A model generated the notes under the pieces. It ran no database searches. It had not been told where the DNA came from and saw nothing but the letters and a program-made list of their open reading frames with translations. Position numbers and translations under genes: made by a program. DNA of 58,392 nucleotides from Bacillota bacterium (GTDB taxonomy: Bacteria; Bacillota; Clostridia; Clostridiales; Clostridiaceae): assembly GCA_021781745.1 (NCBI GenBank), contig JAJXWH010000034.1:1-58392 (forward strand), given 5' to 3'. Within the stretch, counting starts at the first letter, position 1. Each line of letters begins with the position of its first letter. Shown here one piece after another: positions 17,242-27,125 of this stretch.

Positions 17242-18207
17242 CTATAGGTCATCTTTCTCCCTTAAAATTAATTTATCGGAAATAATAAATATTGGTCTTT
17301 GTTTAGTTTCATTATATATTTTACCAATATATTCGCCTATTACGCCAAGAGATAAAAGTTGAATTCCACCAATAAGCCAAATAGAAAGAGTTAGAGAAGT
17401 CCAACCAGTTACTGTTTGCCCGAAAAACTTCACTATAAACGTGTAAGCTAAGGCTATAAAACTAAAGAAGAATATGAGGAAGCCCATTCCTATAATTATT
17501 CTTATTGGTTTTATGCTAAGGGAAGTAATTCCGTCTAAAGCAAATGCAATCATCTTTTTTAAGGGATATTTTGATTCACCTGCAGCTCTTTCATGTCTTT
17601 CATATTCTACTATAGAAGATTTGTATCCAACTAAAGGAACCATGCCTCTTAAAAATAAATTTACTTCTTTAAATTCACTTAAACCTTCCAAAGCGCGTTT
17701 ACTCATAAGACGATAATCAGCATGATTATAAACCATATCAACTCCTAGAGTAGTCATTAATTTATAGAAAGTTAAAGCTGTTGTTCTTTTAAAAAAAGTA
17801 TCAGTCTGTCTGCTGGATCTTACACCATAAACAATATCGCATCCATCATAATATTGTTCAACGAATTTATCAATAACTTCAACATCATCTTGTAAATCTG
17901 CATCTAGAGATATTGTTACATCTGCAACCTCTTTTGCAGTCATAAGCCCAGCAAGTAATGCATTTTGGTGTCCTCTATTTCTTGAAAGATTAATGCCACA
18001 AAATATGCTATTTTGATTATGAAGCTCTTCTATTATGCTCCAAGTTTTATCTTTTGAGCCATCATTAACAAAAAGTATTTTACTGTCCTTAGAAATAAGT
18101 TCGTTATCTATCATAGTATTAATTTTTATTAATAATCTTTTAGCTGTTATTTGTAAAACCTCTTCTTCATTATAACAAGGAATAACAAGATACAAAGTAT
18201 CGTTCAT
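17242..18207 (-). CDS. gtrB: Family 2 glycosyltransferase, GtrB/dolichyl-phosphate sugar synthase type
   Basis: A 321-residue membrane-bound GT2 enzyme. Seen: the N-terminal nucleotide-sugar fold starting LVIPCYNEEE, NDGSKDKT near residue 50, the catalytic DXD-type motif SLDADLQDD near residue 98, and two C-terminal membrane segments (about 235-260 and 270-295). Such enzymes move a sugar from UDP or GDP onto undecaprenyl phosphate; GtrA then flips the product. It is the first gene of a minus-strand set GT2-gtrA-surface protein. The sugar cannot be deduced. Confidence 0.9.
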   Translation of the reverse strand: MNDTLYLVIPCYNEEEVLQITAKRLLIKINTMIDNELISKDSKILFVNDGSKDKTWSIIEELHNQNSIFCGINLSRNRGHQNALLAGLMTAKEVADVTISLDADLQDDVEVIDKFVEQYYDGCDIVYGVRSSRQTDTFFKRTTALTFYKLMTTLGVDMVYNHADYRLMSKRALEGLSEFKEVNLFLRGMVPLVGYKSSIVEYERHERAAGESKYPLKKMIAFALDGITSLSIKPIRIIIGMGFLIFFFSFIALAYTFIVKFFGQTVTGWTSLTLSIWLIGGIQLLSLGVIGEYIGKIYNETKQRPIFIISDKLILREKDDL

Positions 18208-18375
18208 AAAATCACCTCCAATGGATTCTAAATGAATTTAATGTTATTATATTTCACCTATCTGAACAAAAGCTTAATGAATCTTAATTCTTTTTAATAC
18301 TTTTTTTGTATATACATTAATAAAGATGCTTATTAAAATTTTTCTTATTGAAAATGAATTTGGGGGGGATTTATT

Positions 18376-18600
18376 ATGTGCTTAGCAGTTCCAGGTAAGG
18401 TTCTGAGTTTAAATGGATTTAAAGGAGTTATTGAAATAGGTACTATGAAAAAAGAAGTTTTTATGAACCTTATTGCAGATGTAAAAGTTGGACAATATGT
18501 TCTAATTCACGCTGGCTGCGCTATAGAAACAATTGATGAAGAAGAGGCTGAAAAAACTCTGGAATTAATAAAGGAGTTATTAAACAATGAAATTTATTGA
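18376..18600 (+). CDS. hypC: Hydrogenase maturation chaperone HypC
   Basis: A 74-residue HypC/HybG family protein starting MCLAVPGKV, with the essential N-terminal Cys2. HypC binds HypD and carries the Fe(CN)2CO group to the large subunit of [NiFe] hydrogenase. First gene of hypCDEF; it overlaps hypD by 14 nt. The ribosome binding site is a run of seven G at 18361-18367. Confidence 0.95.
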   Translation: MCLAVPGKVLSLNGFKGVIEIGTMKKEVFMNLIADVKVGQYVLIHAGCAIETIDEEEAEKTLELIKELLNNEIY

Positions 18601-19666
18601 TGAATTTAGAAATGAAGGCTATGCTAGAAGCCTCGGAAAATTAATACAGAATATTACCCATGAGAAAATAAATATTATGGAGGTATGTGGCACTCATACC
18701 ATGGCTATTTTTAGATACGGCATAAGAGATATATTACCTGATAATATAAGAATAATTTCCGGACCAGGTTGTCCAGTGTGTGTAACTCCACAAAGTTATA
18801 TTGATACTGCTTTAGATTTAACGTCAAACAAAGATGTTATAATCGCAACTTTTGGAGATATGATAAAAGTTCCAGGCAGGAAAAGTTCTTTATTAAGGAG
18901 GAAAGCTGAGGGGGCAGATATTAGAATTGTATATTCACCAATGGATGTATTGACAATAGCACAAAATACGCCATTAAAAAAAATAGTTTTTCTTTCAGTT
19001 GGGTTTGAGACAACTGCGCCAATAACTGCTATAACTGTTGTGGAAGCGAGAAAAAAAGAAATCAAGAATTTGTTCTTTTTAACGGCACATAAGATTGTTC
19101 CACCAGTAATGAAAGTTCTTGCTGAAGATGAGGAAATTAATATTGACGGATTTTTACTTCCTGGCCATGTTAGTGCTGTTATTGGTAAAAAACCATATGA
19201 ATTTTTAAGCAGCGAGTATAATATCCCAGGTGTTATAACTGGTTTTGAACCTTTAGATATACTTAATGGATTAAATACACTTATAAATATGATTGATACA
19301 AAGGACTATAACATAATAAATGAATATAAAAGAATTGTAAGAGACAGTGGTAATTCTAAAGCCTTACTGTATATAAATAAAGTGTTTAAAGTTATTGAAA
19401 GTACGTGGAGAGGAATAGGGGTAATTCCTAATAGTGGATATAAATTTAAAAAAGAATATGAAGAATTTGATGCTTTAAAGTATTTTAATGTGGATTACAA
19501 GGATTATGATGGCAGTTCAGGCTGCAGATGCGGTGACATACTAAAAGGAAAAATTACTCCTTTTGAATGTCCTCTGTTTAAAACAAACTGCACACCTGAA
19601 AATCCTGTAGGGTCATGCATGGTATCAACAGAAGGTACTTGCGCTGCTTATTATAAGTATAATTAG
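18587..19666 (+). CDS. hypD: Hydrogenase maturation protein HypD
   Basis: A 359-residue iron-sulfur protein that assembles the Fe(CN)2CO centre with HypC. Seen: the conserved motifs CGTHTM near residue 38 and GPGCPVC near 66, a GHVSAVIG motif near 195, and a C-terminal Cys-rich region (SSGCRCGDIL, CPLFKTNC, NPVGSCMVS) that binds the 4Fe-4S cluster. Full length. The start overlaps the end of hypC, which points to coupled translation. Confidence 0.95.
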   Translation: MKFIDEFRNEGYARSLGKLIQNITHEKINIMEVCGTHTMAIFRYGIRDILPDNIRIISGPGCPVCVTPQSYIDTALDLTSNKDVIIATFGDMIKVPGRKSSLLRRKAEGADIRIVYSPMDVLTIAQNTPLKKIVFLSVGFETTAPITAITVVEARKKEIKNLFFLTAHKIVPPVMKVLAEDEEINIDGFLLPGHVSAVIGKKPYEFLSSEYNIPGVITGFEPLDILNGLNTLINMIDTKDYNIINEYKRIVRDSGNSKALLYINKVFKVIESTWRGIGVIPNSGYKFKKEYEEFDALKYFNVDYKDYDGSSGCRCGDILKGKITPFECPLFKTNCTPENPVGSCMVSTEGTCAAYYKYN

Positions 19667-19690
19667 TAAATTGGTTTCTGGAGGTATAGA

Positions 19691-20698
19691 ATGGAAGAAA
19701 TTATATCATTAGACCATGGTAGTGGAGGAAAGCAAACTAACAATCTAATTAGAGATTTATTTTTAAAGTATTTTAATAATGAAATTATAAGTGAAATGAA
19801 CGATTCAGCACAACTTAGTTTGAATAATAAGAAAATTGCATTAACTACAGATTCCTTTGTAGTTAATCCAATATTTTTTAATGGAGGAGATATTGGAAAG
19901 CTTGCAGTTTGTGGTACGGTAAATGACTTAGCCATGAGTGGCGCAAAGCCTTTATATTTAACTAGTGCATTTATTATAGAAGAAGGATTTCCAATGAAAA
20001 AATTAGAGATTATCGTAAAGTCTATGGCATACGCTGCAAAGGATGCAGAAGTTCAAATAGTAGCAGGTGATACTAAAGTAGTTGAAAAAAGAGGAGTTGA
20101 TGGAATATTTATTAATACTTCTGGAATAGGTGCAATATATGAAAATATAAGCATTAAAGTAAATAATGCTAAGGTTGGAGATGTAATTATAGTTAACGGA
20201 ACTCTAGGAGATCATGGCATGACAATCATGAGTCAAAGAGGCGGAATAAATATACAGGGTGAATTAAGAAGTGACTGCGCACCTTTAAATTCTCTTGTGG
20301 ATTCTATGCTAGGAGTATGTTCTCAGATTCATGTGCTGAGAGATGCAACAAGAGGCGGGGTTGCAGCTGTGTTAAATGAAATTGCTGAGGCAAGTAATGT
20401 ATCCATTGAATTAGATGAAAATTCAATTCCAATAAGTGAAGAAGTTAAGGGATGTTGCGAGCTTTTAGGATTAGATCCATTGTATATTGCAAATGAAGGA
20501 AAATTGTGCTGTTTTGTGCCTGAAGTTTATGCAAGTAAAGTATTAGGAGTTATGAAAGAGCATTTACTTGGAGCCAATGCAGTGATTATTGGCAGAGTTA
20601 TAGAAAAAATTCCTCAAAGGGTTTATTTAAAAACTATTATAGGTGGAAAACGAATTGTAGATATGCCCTCTGGGCAGCAGTTGCCTAGAATATGCTAA
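19691..20698 (+). CDS. hypE: Hydrogenase maturation protein HypE (carbamoyl dehydratase)
   Basis: A 335-residue protein of the PurM/AIR-synthase fold. HypE takes a carbamoyl group from HypF on its C-terminal cysteine and dehydrates it to thiocyanate with ATP, the source of the CN ligands. Seen: the start LDHGSGG, the RDATRGG motif near residue 220, and the invariant C-terminal PRIC ending in the acceptor Cys335. It lies 24 nt after hypD with GGAGG as ribosome binding site. Confidence 0.95.
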   Translation: MEEIISLDHGSGGKQTNNLIRDLFLKYFNNEIISEMNDSAQLSLNNKKIALTTDSFVVNPIFFNGGDIGKLAVCGTVNDLAMSGAKPLYLTSAFIIEEGFPMKKLEIIVKSMAYAAKDAEVQIVAGDTKVVEKRGVDGIFINTSGIGAIYENISIKVNNAKVGDVIIVNGTLGDHGMTIMSQRGGINIQGELRSDCAPLNSLVDSMLGVCSQIHVLRDATRGGVAAVLNEIAEASNVSIELDENSIPISEEVKGCCELLGLDPLYIANEGKLCCFVPEVYASKVLGVMKEHLLGANAVIIGRVIEKIPQRVYLKTIIGGKRIVDMPSGQQLPRIC

Positions 20699-20797
20699 AA
20701 TCAAACACTGCAAAAAAAGTTTTCTATCTTTTAGTGATAAATATTTTAAGTCATAATAAATTACATTTATAACTTTTCATTATGAAAGGTGGTTTAT

Positions 20798-23068
20798 ATG
20801 AAAAGATTATGTTTGAAGATTGAGGGAATTGTACAAGGGGTGGGTTTTCGGCCTTTTGTTTATAATATAGCACTTTTCTTTAACTTAAAAGGTTGGATCA
20901 ATAATAATTCAGAAGGTGTATATATTGATGTTGAAGGAAATGAAGATAATTTAAATAGTTTTATTTTAGAATTAAAAAATAAAAAACCTGTTTTAGCCAG
21001 AATAGACAATATAATTGTACACGAAAAGGAAATTATAAATTATAAACGCTTTGAGATTAGAGAAAGTGAAAGGAAGAAAGAAAAAATCACCTTAATTTCC
21101 CCTGATATAGCTATGTGTGAAGAATGTATTAAGGATATTACAAATTCTCTTAATAAAAGGTATAAATATCCATTCACTAATTGCACAAACTGTGGACCCA
21201 GGTTTTCAATAATAAAATCTATTCCATACGATAGAGCATATACAACCATGAAGAAATTTATTATGTGCAAAGATTGCCACAATGAATATACTGATTCGAG
21301 AAATAGAAGATTTCATGCTCAGCCTAATGCATGCAAAGAGTGCGGGCCCGATCTGTGGATAGAAGATTGTAATAGAGTAAGAATAAAAACAAGTGATACG
21401 TTAAGCTTTGTAAGACAAAAACTTGAAGAAGGTAAAATTTTTGCAATTAAAGGACTTGGAGGATTTCATTTAGTATGTGATGCTAAAAATGAAGAAGCAG
21501 TAAAATTACTTAGAATTAGAAAAAAGAGGCCTCATAAACCATTTGCAGTTATGATAAAAAATATTGAAAAGGTAAAAAAATATTGTCATGTAAATATGGA
21601 AGAAGAAAAAGTGCTCACAGGAATAAGAAAACCTATTGTAATACTAAATCAGGCAGAAAATTATAGCTTATCCCAATATATAGCGTGTAATCAAAAAACT
21701 TTAGGAGTTATGTTACCATATACACCTTTACATTATTTATTATTTAAAGATAGTATAGAAGTTTTAATTATCACTAGTGCAAATATTAATGGATTGCCTT
21801 TAGAATATAAAAATAAAAATGTAACTAAAAATTTAAAAGATATTGCAGATTACTTTCTATTACATAATAGAGACATCTATATACCAATAGATGATTCAGT
21901 AGTAAGGGTAGTAAATAATGAAGTGCACATGGTAAGAAGAGCACGAGGATATGTTCCGGAACCTATAAAAATGGAGAGTACAAAAGAAATTATAGCTTGC
22001 GGTTCAAATATGAAGAACACTTTTTGCATTGGAAAAGAAAACTTTCTATTTTTAAGCCAATACAATGGGGATTTGGAGAATATTGAGAGTATTGAATATT
22101 ATAAAAACAATATAAAGCATTTTCAGAATATATTTCAGTTTACTCCAAAGTATACCGCTTGTGATATGCATCCAGGTTATGCTTCAAGTGAGTATGCTTA
22201 TAGTTTGTCATTACCTAAAATTGAAGTTCAGCATCATCATGCCCATATTGTAAGCTGTTTAGCGGAAAATCATATAAATAGAAAAGTTATTGGAATTGCT
22301 TATGATGGAACTGGTTACGGTACTGATGGAAAGGTTTGGGGAGGGGAATTTTTACTTTGCGACAATAAAGATTTCATAAGACTAGGGCATTTAGACTATG
22401 CAAAAATGCCTGGTGCTGAAAGGGCTATTAAGGAACCATGGAGAATGGCTATATCATATATATATAAATTATTTAAAGCAAAAATTTACTCAAATGTGCA
22501 AATGAGAGAAGTATTAGCAAAGCTATATGGCAATAGAGCATTTAATATTATATCTATGATTGAATCAGACATTAATTGTCCTGAAACTTCAAGTATGGGA
22601 CGTTTTTTTGATGCTGTATCAAGCTTAATTGGAATTAGAAATATTATTACATATGAAGGACAAGCAGCAGTGGAACTTGAAGTAATTGCCTTACAAAAGA
22701 GTTTGGATTTTTATGCGTACAATATAGTTAAGGGTGATGGTTACACTGTGAAACTAGAGAAAATTATTGCAGGTATTATAAATGATAAGTTTCTTGGTGA
22801 GAAGGATTGTATTATATCAGATAAATTTCATAATACAATAGTCAAGTTTACAAAAGATTTATGTAAACTAATCAGAAAAGATATAGGCATTAGTGATGTA
22901 GCATTAAGCGGTGGAGTATTTCAAAATTCATATTTGCTCAAAAATTTGATTAATGAATTAGAAAAAGAAAAATTTATAGTTTATACAAATAAGCTAATAC
23001 CTGCTAATGATGGTGGTGTGGCTTTAGGCCAAATTGTAATAGCAAATGAGATTTTAAAGGATAAATAA
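20798..23068 (+). CDS. hypF: Carbamoyltransferase HypF
   Basis: A 756-residue protein that makes carbamoyl adenylate from carbamoyl phosphate and ATP and passes the group to HypE. Domains in order: acylphosphatase-like (GIVQGVGFRPFVYNIA, residues 10-25), two zinc-finger pairs (CEEC...CTNCGPRF and CKDCHNEY...ACKECGPDL, about 105-180), YrdC-like (about 195-380) and the Kae1-like carbamoyltransferase with VQHHHAHIVS near residue 480. ATG 20798 is chosen over GTG 20789 because the AAAGGTGG ribosome binding site would overlap the latter. It follows hypE after 99 nt. hypA, hypB and hydrogenase structural genes are absent here. Confidence 0.95.
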   Translation: MKRLCLKIEGIVQGVGFRPFVYNIALFFNLKGWINNNSEGVYIDVEGNEDNLNSFILELKNKKPVLARIDNIIVHEKEIINYKRFEIRESERKKEKITLISPDIAMCEECIKDITNSLNKRYKYPFTNCTNCGPRFSIIKSIPYDRAYTTMKKFIMCKDCHNEYTDSRNRRFHAQPNACKECGPDLWIEDCNRVRIKTSDTLSFVRQKLEEGKIFAIKGLGGFHLVCDAKNEEAVKLLRIRKKRPHKPFAVMIKNIEKVKKYCHVNMEEEKVLTGIRKPIVILNQAENYSLSQYIACNQKTLGVMLPYTPLHYLLFKDSIEVLIITSANINGLPLEYKNKNVTKNLKDIADYFLLHNRDIYIPIDDSVVRVVNNEVHMVRRARGYVPEPIKMESTKEIIACGSNMKNTFCIGKENFLFLSQYNGDLENIESIEYYKNNIKHFQNIFQFTPKYTACDMHPGYASSEYAYSLSLPKIEVQHHHAHIVSCLAENHINRKVIGIAYDGTGYGTDGKVWGGEFLLCDNKDFIRLGHLDYAKMPGAERAIKEPWRMAISYIYKLFKAKIYSNVQMREVLAKLYGNRAFNIISMIESDINCPETSSMGRFFDAVSSLIGIRNIITYEGQAAVELEVIALQKSLDFYAYNIVKGDGYTVKLEKIIAGIINDKFLGEKDCIISDKFHNTIVKFTKDLCKLIRKDIGISDVALSGGVFQNSYLLKNLINELEKEKFIVYTNKLIPANDGGVALGQIVIANEILKDK

Positions 23069-23142
23069 AACCTATATTTTTTATATTCATGGTAATACTA
23101 TTATTAATCCAAGTTTATTAAAATATTAAAGGAGGTTTACAT

Positions 23143-23307
23143 ATGACAAATAGATTTAAAGAAAAATTTCTTGGAATGCCAATAGAAAAACATGATGCTG
23201 CTGCTTGGGCAAATATGGAAGATGCACAACCTATATCAAACGTAAATATTCCAAGTGAAATACAAGTTAGAAATGCTAAAGAATACGTAGATACAAATCA
23301 AAAATAA
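23143..23307 (+). CDS. Small clostridial protein, DUF3787/CDIF630_02480 spore-surface type
   Basis: A 54-residue protein (start MTNRFKEKFLGMPIEKHD) directly behind an excellent AAAGGAGG ribosome binding site, 74 nt after hypF and followed by a strong terminator. The KHDAAAWANMED segment resembles small clostridial proteins of the DUF3787 family, one of which was reported as a spore surface protein in C. difficile. This assignment is from memory of the motif. It has no Cys, signal peptide or membrane segment. It may be read from the hypF transcript or from its own promoter. Confidence 0.7.
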   Translation: MTNRFKEKFLGMPIEKHDAAAWANMEDAQPISNVNIPSEIQVRNAKEYVDTNQK

Positions 23308-23320
23308 AATTATATAAGAA

Positions 23321-23346
23321 AAAATCCCCATTAAATCGGGGATTTT
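23321..23346. terminator. Bidirectional terminator between the small gene and nifJ
   Basis: Stem AAAATCCCC/GGGGATTTT (9 bp) with an 8-nt loop and T runs on both sides; it ends both the 23143-23307 gene (plus) and nifJ (minus, stop at 23356). Confidence 0.9.
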
Positions 23347-23355
23347 TTTATTAAA

Positions 23356-26300
23356 TTAATATTGCATATCTGATAAACGTTTGTAAGTATCATATCTTTC
23401 TTTGGCATTCTTTTCTGACTCATCAAATAATGCATCAGCTACTTCTGGGAATACATTCATTAAGGATGAGTAACGTATTTCACCATGTAAGAAGTCTTTA
23501 TATGAAGCAGTAGGTTCTTTAGATTCAAGCAAGAATGGATTCTTGCCTTCTTCTTTTAGTAATGGATTGTATCTATATAGATGCCAATAACCTGATTCTA
23601 CAGCTTTCTTTTCTTCTTTTATACTGTTTCCCATACCAATTTTTATTCCGTGGCTTATACATGGAGCATAAGCTATAATAAGTGATGGTCCTGGATATTT
23701 CTCAGCTTCAGCTATTACTTTGATTGCATGATTCATATTTGCACCCATTGCTATTTGAGCAACATACACATATCCATAACTCATAGCCATTAGTCCTAAA
23801 TCTTTCTTTCTAGTCTTTTTACCAGCTGCTGCAAACTTAGCTACTTGACCAGTTTGAGATGATTTTGATGCCTGACCACCAGTGTTAGAATATATTTCTG
23901 TATCCATTACAAATATATTAACATCGTCTCCCATTGCAAGAACCTGGTCAACTCCACCGTAACCAATGTCGTATGCCCATCCATCGCCACCAATTATCCA
24001 GTGAGATTTCTTAACTAGATAGTCTTTTCTTTCAAGGATCTCTTTTGCTATTTCGTTATTAGAATTCTTTAATACTTCTATAACTTTAGTAGAAACCGAC
24101 TTTGATTCTGCGCCATTATTGAAGTTATTTAGCCATTCTCTGAAGGCATCTTTAATTTCATCATTAAAATTAGGTGATGTTAAACCTTCATTCATTAAAT
24201 CTGCAAGTTTTTCTCTAATTTGTTTAACACCAAGGAATATACCATATCCAAATTCAGCATTGTCTTCAAATAATGAATTTGCCCAAGCAGGACCTCTTCC
24301 TTCTGCATTAGTTGTATATGCAATAGAAGGAGAACTTGCACCCCATATAGAGGAACATCCAGTTGCGTTTGCAATTATCATTCTTTCGCCAAAAAGTTGT
24401 GTTAATAGTCTTATATATGGTGTTTCGCCGCATCCAGGGCAAGCACCATTGAATTCAAGAAGAGGCCTAATTAATTGGCTGCCTTTTAAGGTATTTCTAT
24501 CAATTAAATCTTCCTTAGGAGTAAGGGACATAGCATATTCCCAATTTTCCTCCTGCTCTAATATTTGTTCTTCTGAAGGCTTCATTATAAGAGCTTTACC
24601 AGGAGCAGGGCAGACATCTGCACAGTTTCCGCAGCCAGTGCAGTCTAGTGGAGCTACTTGAATTCTATATTCATAATTTTCTAGACCTTTTCCTGCTGCT
24701 TTCTTTGTAATGAAATCTTCAGGAGCACTTTTCTTTTCATTTTCATCAATTATAAATTGACGAATAGTTGCATGAGGGCAGATATATGCACATTGACCGC
24801 ATTGTATACATTTATCAGTCTGCCATTCAGGAACATTAACTGCTATACCACGCTTTTCATAAGCAGTAGTACCTAGAGGGAAGGTACCATCTTCCATTCC
24901 TACAAAGGCACTTGTTGGCAGCTCATCGCCTTCATGCCTTGCTAAAGGACGTTGAATATTTTTAACGAAATCTGGTTCATCTTTTATAGGTTTTTCTTCA
25001 TCTTGTGCATTAGCCCAGCTCTCAGGAATGCTAACTTCATTTAAGGAATCTATACCTCTATCCACGGCAGCTTGATTCATTGTAACTATTTTTTCACCTT
25101 TTTTGCCGTATAATTTTGAAATTGAATCCTTCAAGTATTTTGCTGCATCTTCTACAGATATAACATTTGCTAGTTTAAAGAATGCAGATTGCATTATCAT
25201 ATTAATTCTGTTTCCAAGGCCTATTTCATCAGCAATATCAATTGCATCGATGGTGTAGAATTTTATATTGTTTTTTGTTATATATCTCTTGTATGGTGCA
25301 GGTAATTTATCTTCAAGTTCATCTTTATCCCATGGACAGTTAAGTACAAAGATTCCATTTTCCTTTAATCCCTTTAAAACATCAAAGTTATATATGAAGG
25401 ATTTATTATGGCAGGCAACATAATCTGCATTATAAACTAAATATGGAGACCTTATTGGACTTTTTCCAAATCTCAAGTGAGATACAGTTGTACCGCCAGA
25501 TTTTTTACTGTCATAAGAAAAATATGCTTGAGCATATAAATCTGTATTATCTCCTATAATTTTAATAGCACTCTTATTAGCTCCAACTGTACCATCAGAT
25601 CCTAAGCCCCAGAATTTACAGCTTATAGTGCCTTCTGGTGTAGTATCAATTATTTCTCCTTCGGGTAGGGAAGTATTAGTAATATCATCAACTATTCCTA
25701 TTGTGAAATTATCCTTTGGTTTTTGTGCTCTTAAATTATCAAATACAGCTATAATTTGAGATGGTCTTGTATCTTTAGAAGCTAAACCATATCTTCCTCC
25801 AACTATAGTTGGTGTACTTTCTGCATTATAGAAAAGCTTAGTAACATCTAGATATAATGGTTCCCCAGGTGCGCCAGGTTCTTTTGTTCTATCTAATACA
25901 GCTATTCTTTTAACAGACTTAGGGAAAACGTTGAAGAAGTATTTTTCACAAAATGGCCTATATAAGTGAACTTTTATCACACCAACTTTTTCGCCTTTTT
26001 CTCTTAAATAATCTACAACTTCACTGATAGTATCACATACTGAACCTATAGCTACTATAATATCCTCAGCTTCTGGATCTCCATAATAATCGAATGGGTG
26101 ATATTCTCTTCCAGTAATTTTCTTCATTTCTTTCATATAATCTTCTACTATATCGGGTACTGCATTAAAGAAAGGATTTTGTGCTTCTCTTCCTTGGAAA
26201 TATATATCGGGATTTTGTGCTGTACCCCTAGCTACTGGGTGTTCTGGATTTAATGCCCTATCTCTAAAAGCTTTTAAAGCATTCTTATCTACTAGTTTAG

Positions 26301-26874
26301 TTACTTCATCGAAATCAGGTACCTCAATTTTTTGATATTCATGAGAGGTTCTAAATCCATCAAAGAAATGCATAAAGGGAACTCTTCCTTTTATTGCGCT
26401 TAAATGTGCTACGCATGCTAAATCCATTACCTCTTGAACATTTGATGCTGCAAGCATAGCAAAGCCTGTTTGTCTGCAAGCCATAACATCTTGGTGATCT
26501 CCAAATATTGATAAAGCATGGGTTGCTATTGCACGAGCAGTTACATGAAATACTGCGGGTAAAAGTTCTCCAGACATTTTATACATATTTGGTATCATAA
26601 GAAGCAACCCTTGAGATGCCGTATATGTAGTTGTTAACGCTCCTCCTTGAAGTGATCCATGTACTGCGCCAGCAGCACCAGCTTCTGACTGCATTTCAGC
26701 AACTTTGACTGGCTGATTAAACATATTCTTTTTGCCATGGGCAGACCATTCATCAACCCCTTCAGCCATAGGAGTAGAAGGAGTTATAGGGAAAATTGCA
26801 GCTACTTCTGTAAAATTATATGAAGCATATGCTGCAGCTTGGTTTCCATCCATTGTTTTTGTAACTTTTTGCAT
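23356..26874 (-). CDS. nifJ: Pyruvate:ferredoxin (flavodoxin) oxidoreductase
   Basis: A 1,172-residue single-chain PFOR, the full length for the family. It converts pyruvate and CoA to acetyl-CoA, CO2 and reduced ferredoxin, the central step of clostridial fermentation. Seen in order: N-terminal pyrimidine-binding domain (MDGNQAAAYASYNFTEVAAI), the CoA/gamma regions, a two-cluster ferredoxin insert (CIQCGQCAYICP and CTGCGNCADVCP near 690-755), the proximal cluster motif CPGCGETPY near 820, and the TPP-binding stretch GDGWAYDIGYGG near 970. The ribosome binding site on the minus strand is AAGGAGG. Single-gene unit. Confidence 0.97.
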   Translation of the reverse strand: MQKVTKTMDGNQAAAYASYNFTEVAAIFPITPSTPMAEGVDEWSAHGKKNMFNQPVKVAEMQSEAGAAGAVHGSLQGGALTTTYTASQGLLLMIPNMYKMSGELLPAVFHVTARAIATHALSIFGDHQDVMACRQTGFAMLAASNVQEVMDLACVAHLSAIKGRVPFMHFFDGFRTSHEYQKIEVPDFDEVTKLVDKNALKAFRDRALNPEHPVARGTAQNPDIYFQGREAQNPFFNAVPDIVEDYMKEMKKITGREYHPFDYYGDPEAEDIIVAIGSVCDTISEVVDYLREKGEKVGVIKVHLYRPFCEKYFFNVFPKSVKRIAVLDRTKEPGAPGEPLYLDVTKLFYNAESTPTIVGGRYGLASKDTRPSQIIAVFDNLRAQKPKDNFTIGIVDDITNTSLPEGEIIDTTPEGTISCKFWGLGSDGTVGANKSAIKIIGDNTDLYAQAYFSYDSKKSGGTTVSHLRFGKSPIRSPYLVYNADYVACHNKSFIYNFDVLKGLKENGIFVLNCPWDKDELEDKLPAPYKRYITKNNIKFYTIDAIDIADEIGLGNRINMIMQSAFFKLANVISVEDAAKYLKDSISKLYGKKGEKIVTMNQAAVDRGIDSLNEVSIPESWANAQDEEKPIKDEPDFVKNIQRPLARHEGDELPTSAFVGMEDGTFPLGTTAYEKRGIAVNVPEWQTDKCIQCGQCAYICPHATIRQFIIDENEKKSAPEDFITKKAAGKGLENYEYRIQVAPLDCTGCGNCADVCPAPGKALIMKPSEEQILEQEENWEYAMSLTPKEDLIDRNTLKGSQLIRPLLEFNGACPGCGETPYIRLLTQLFGERMIIANATGCSSIWGASSPSIAYTTNAEGRGPAWANSLFEDNAEFGYGIFLGVKQIREKLADLMNEGLTSPNFNDEIKDAFREWLNNFNNGAESKSVSTKVIEVLKNSNNEIAKEILERKDYLVKKSHWIIGGDGWAYDIGYGGVDQVLAMGDDVNIFVMDTEIYSNTGGQASKSSQTGQVAKFAAAGKKTRKKDLGLMAMSYGYVYVAQIAMGANMNHAIKVIAEAEKYPGPSLIIAYAPCISHGIKIGMGNSIKEEKKAVESGYWHLYRYNPLLKEEGKNPFLLESKEPTASYKDFLHGEIRYSSLMNVFPEVADALFDESEKNAKERYDTYKRLSDMQY

Positions 26875-27052
26875 TACTTATCCTCCTTGTATGATTTTTA
26901 TTATTTATCTAAATTTTATATCTCATTTATTATTTGAAACCTAAGGAAAAGTATACATATTTCTGCAAATACTATATTGACTTGCTTAATAAAAAGCTTA
27001 ATATGAATATTATAATTAATCATATTAAATACAGCGTGATTTAAATTAAATT

Positions 27053-27089
27053 TTAAAGGGATAAACCTTTAAGCGATTTATCCCTTTAA
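27053..27089 (-). terminator. Terminator of the EamA transporter gene
   Basis: A perfect 13-bp stem TTAAAGGGATAAA/TTTATCCCTTTAA with an 11-nt loop, 36 nt after the stop at 27126 on the minus strand. The rest of 26875-27125 is the AT-rich leader region of nifJ. Confidence 0.75.
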
Positions 27090-27125
27090 TTTTGAAAAAT
27101 TAATTTTTAATTTTTTTAATAATTT

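Noticed and set aside
24119..24661. Plus-strand 180-codon frame inside nifJ
   Set aside because: It lies antisense to the conserved ferredoxin and TPP regions of nifJ and reads like low-information complement.
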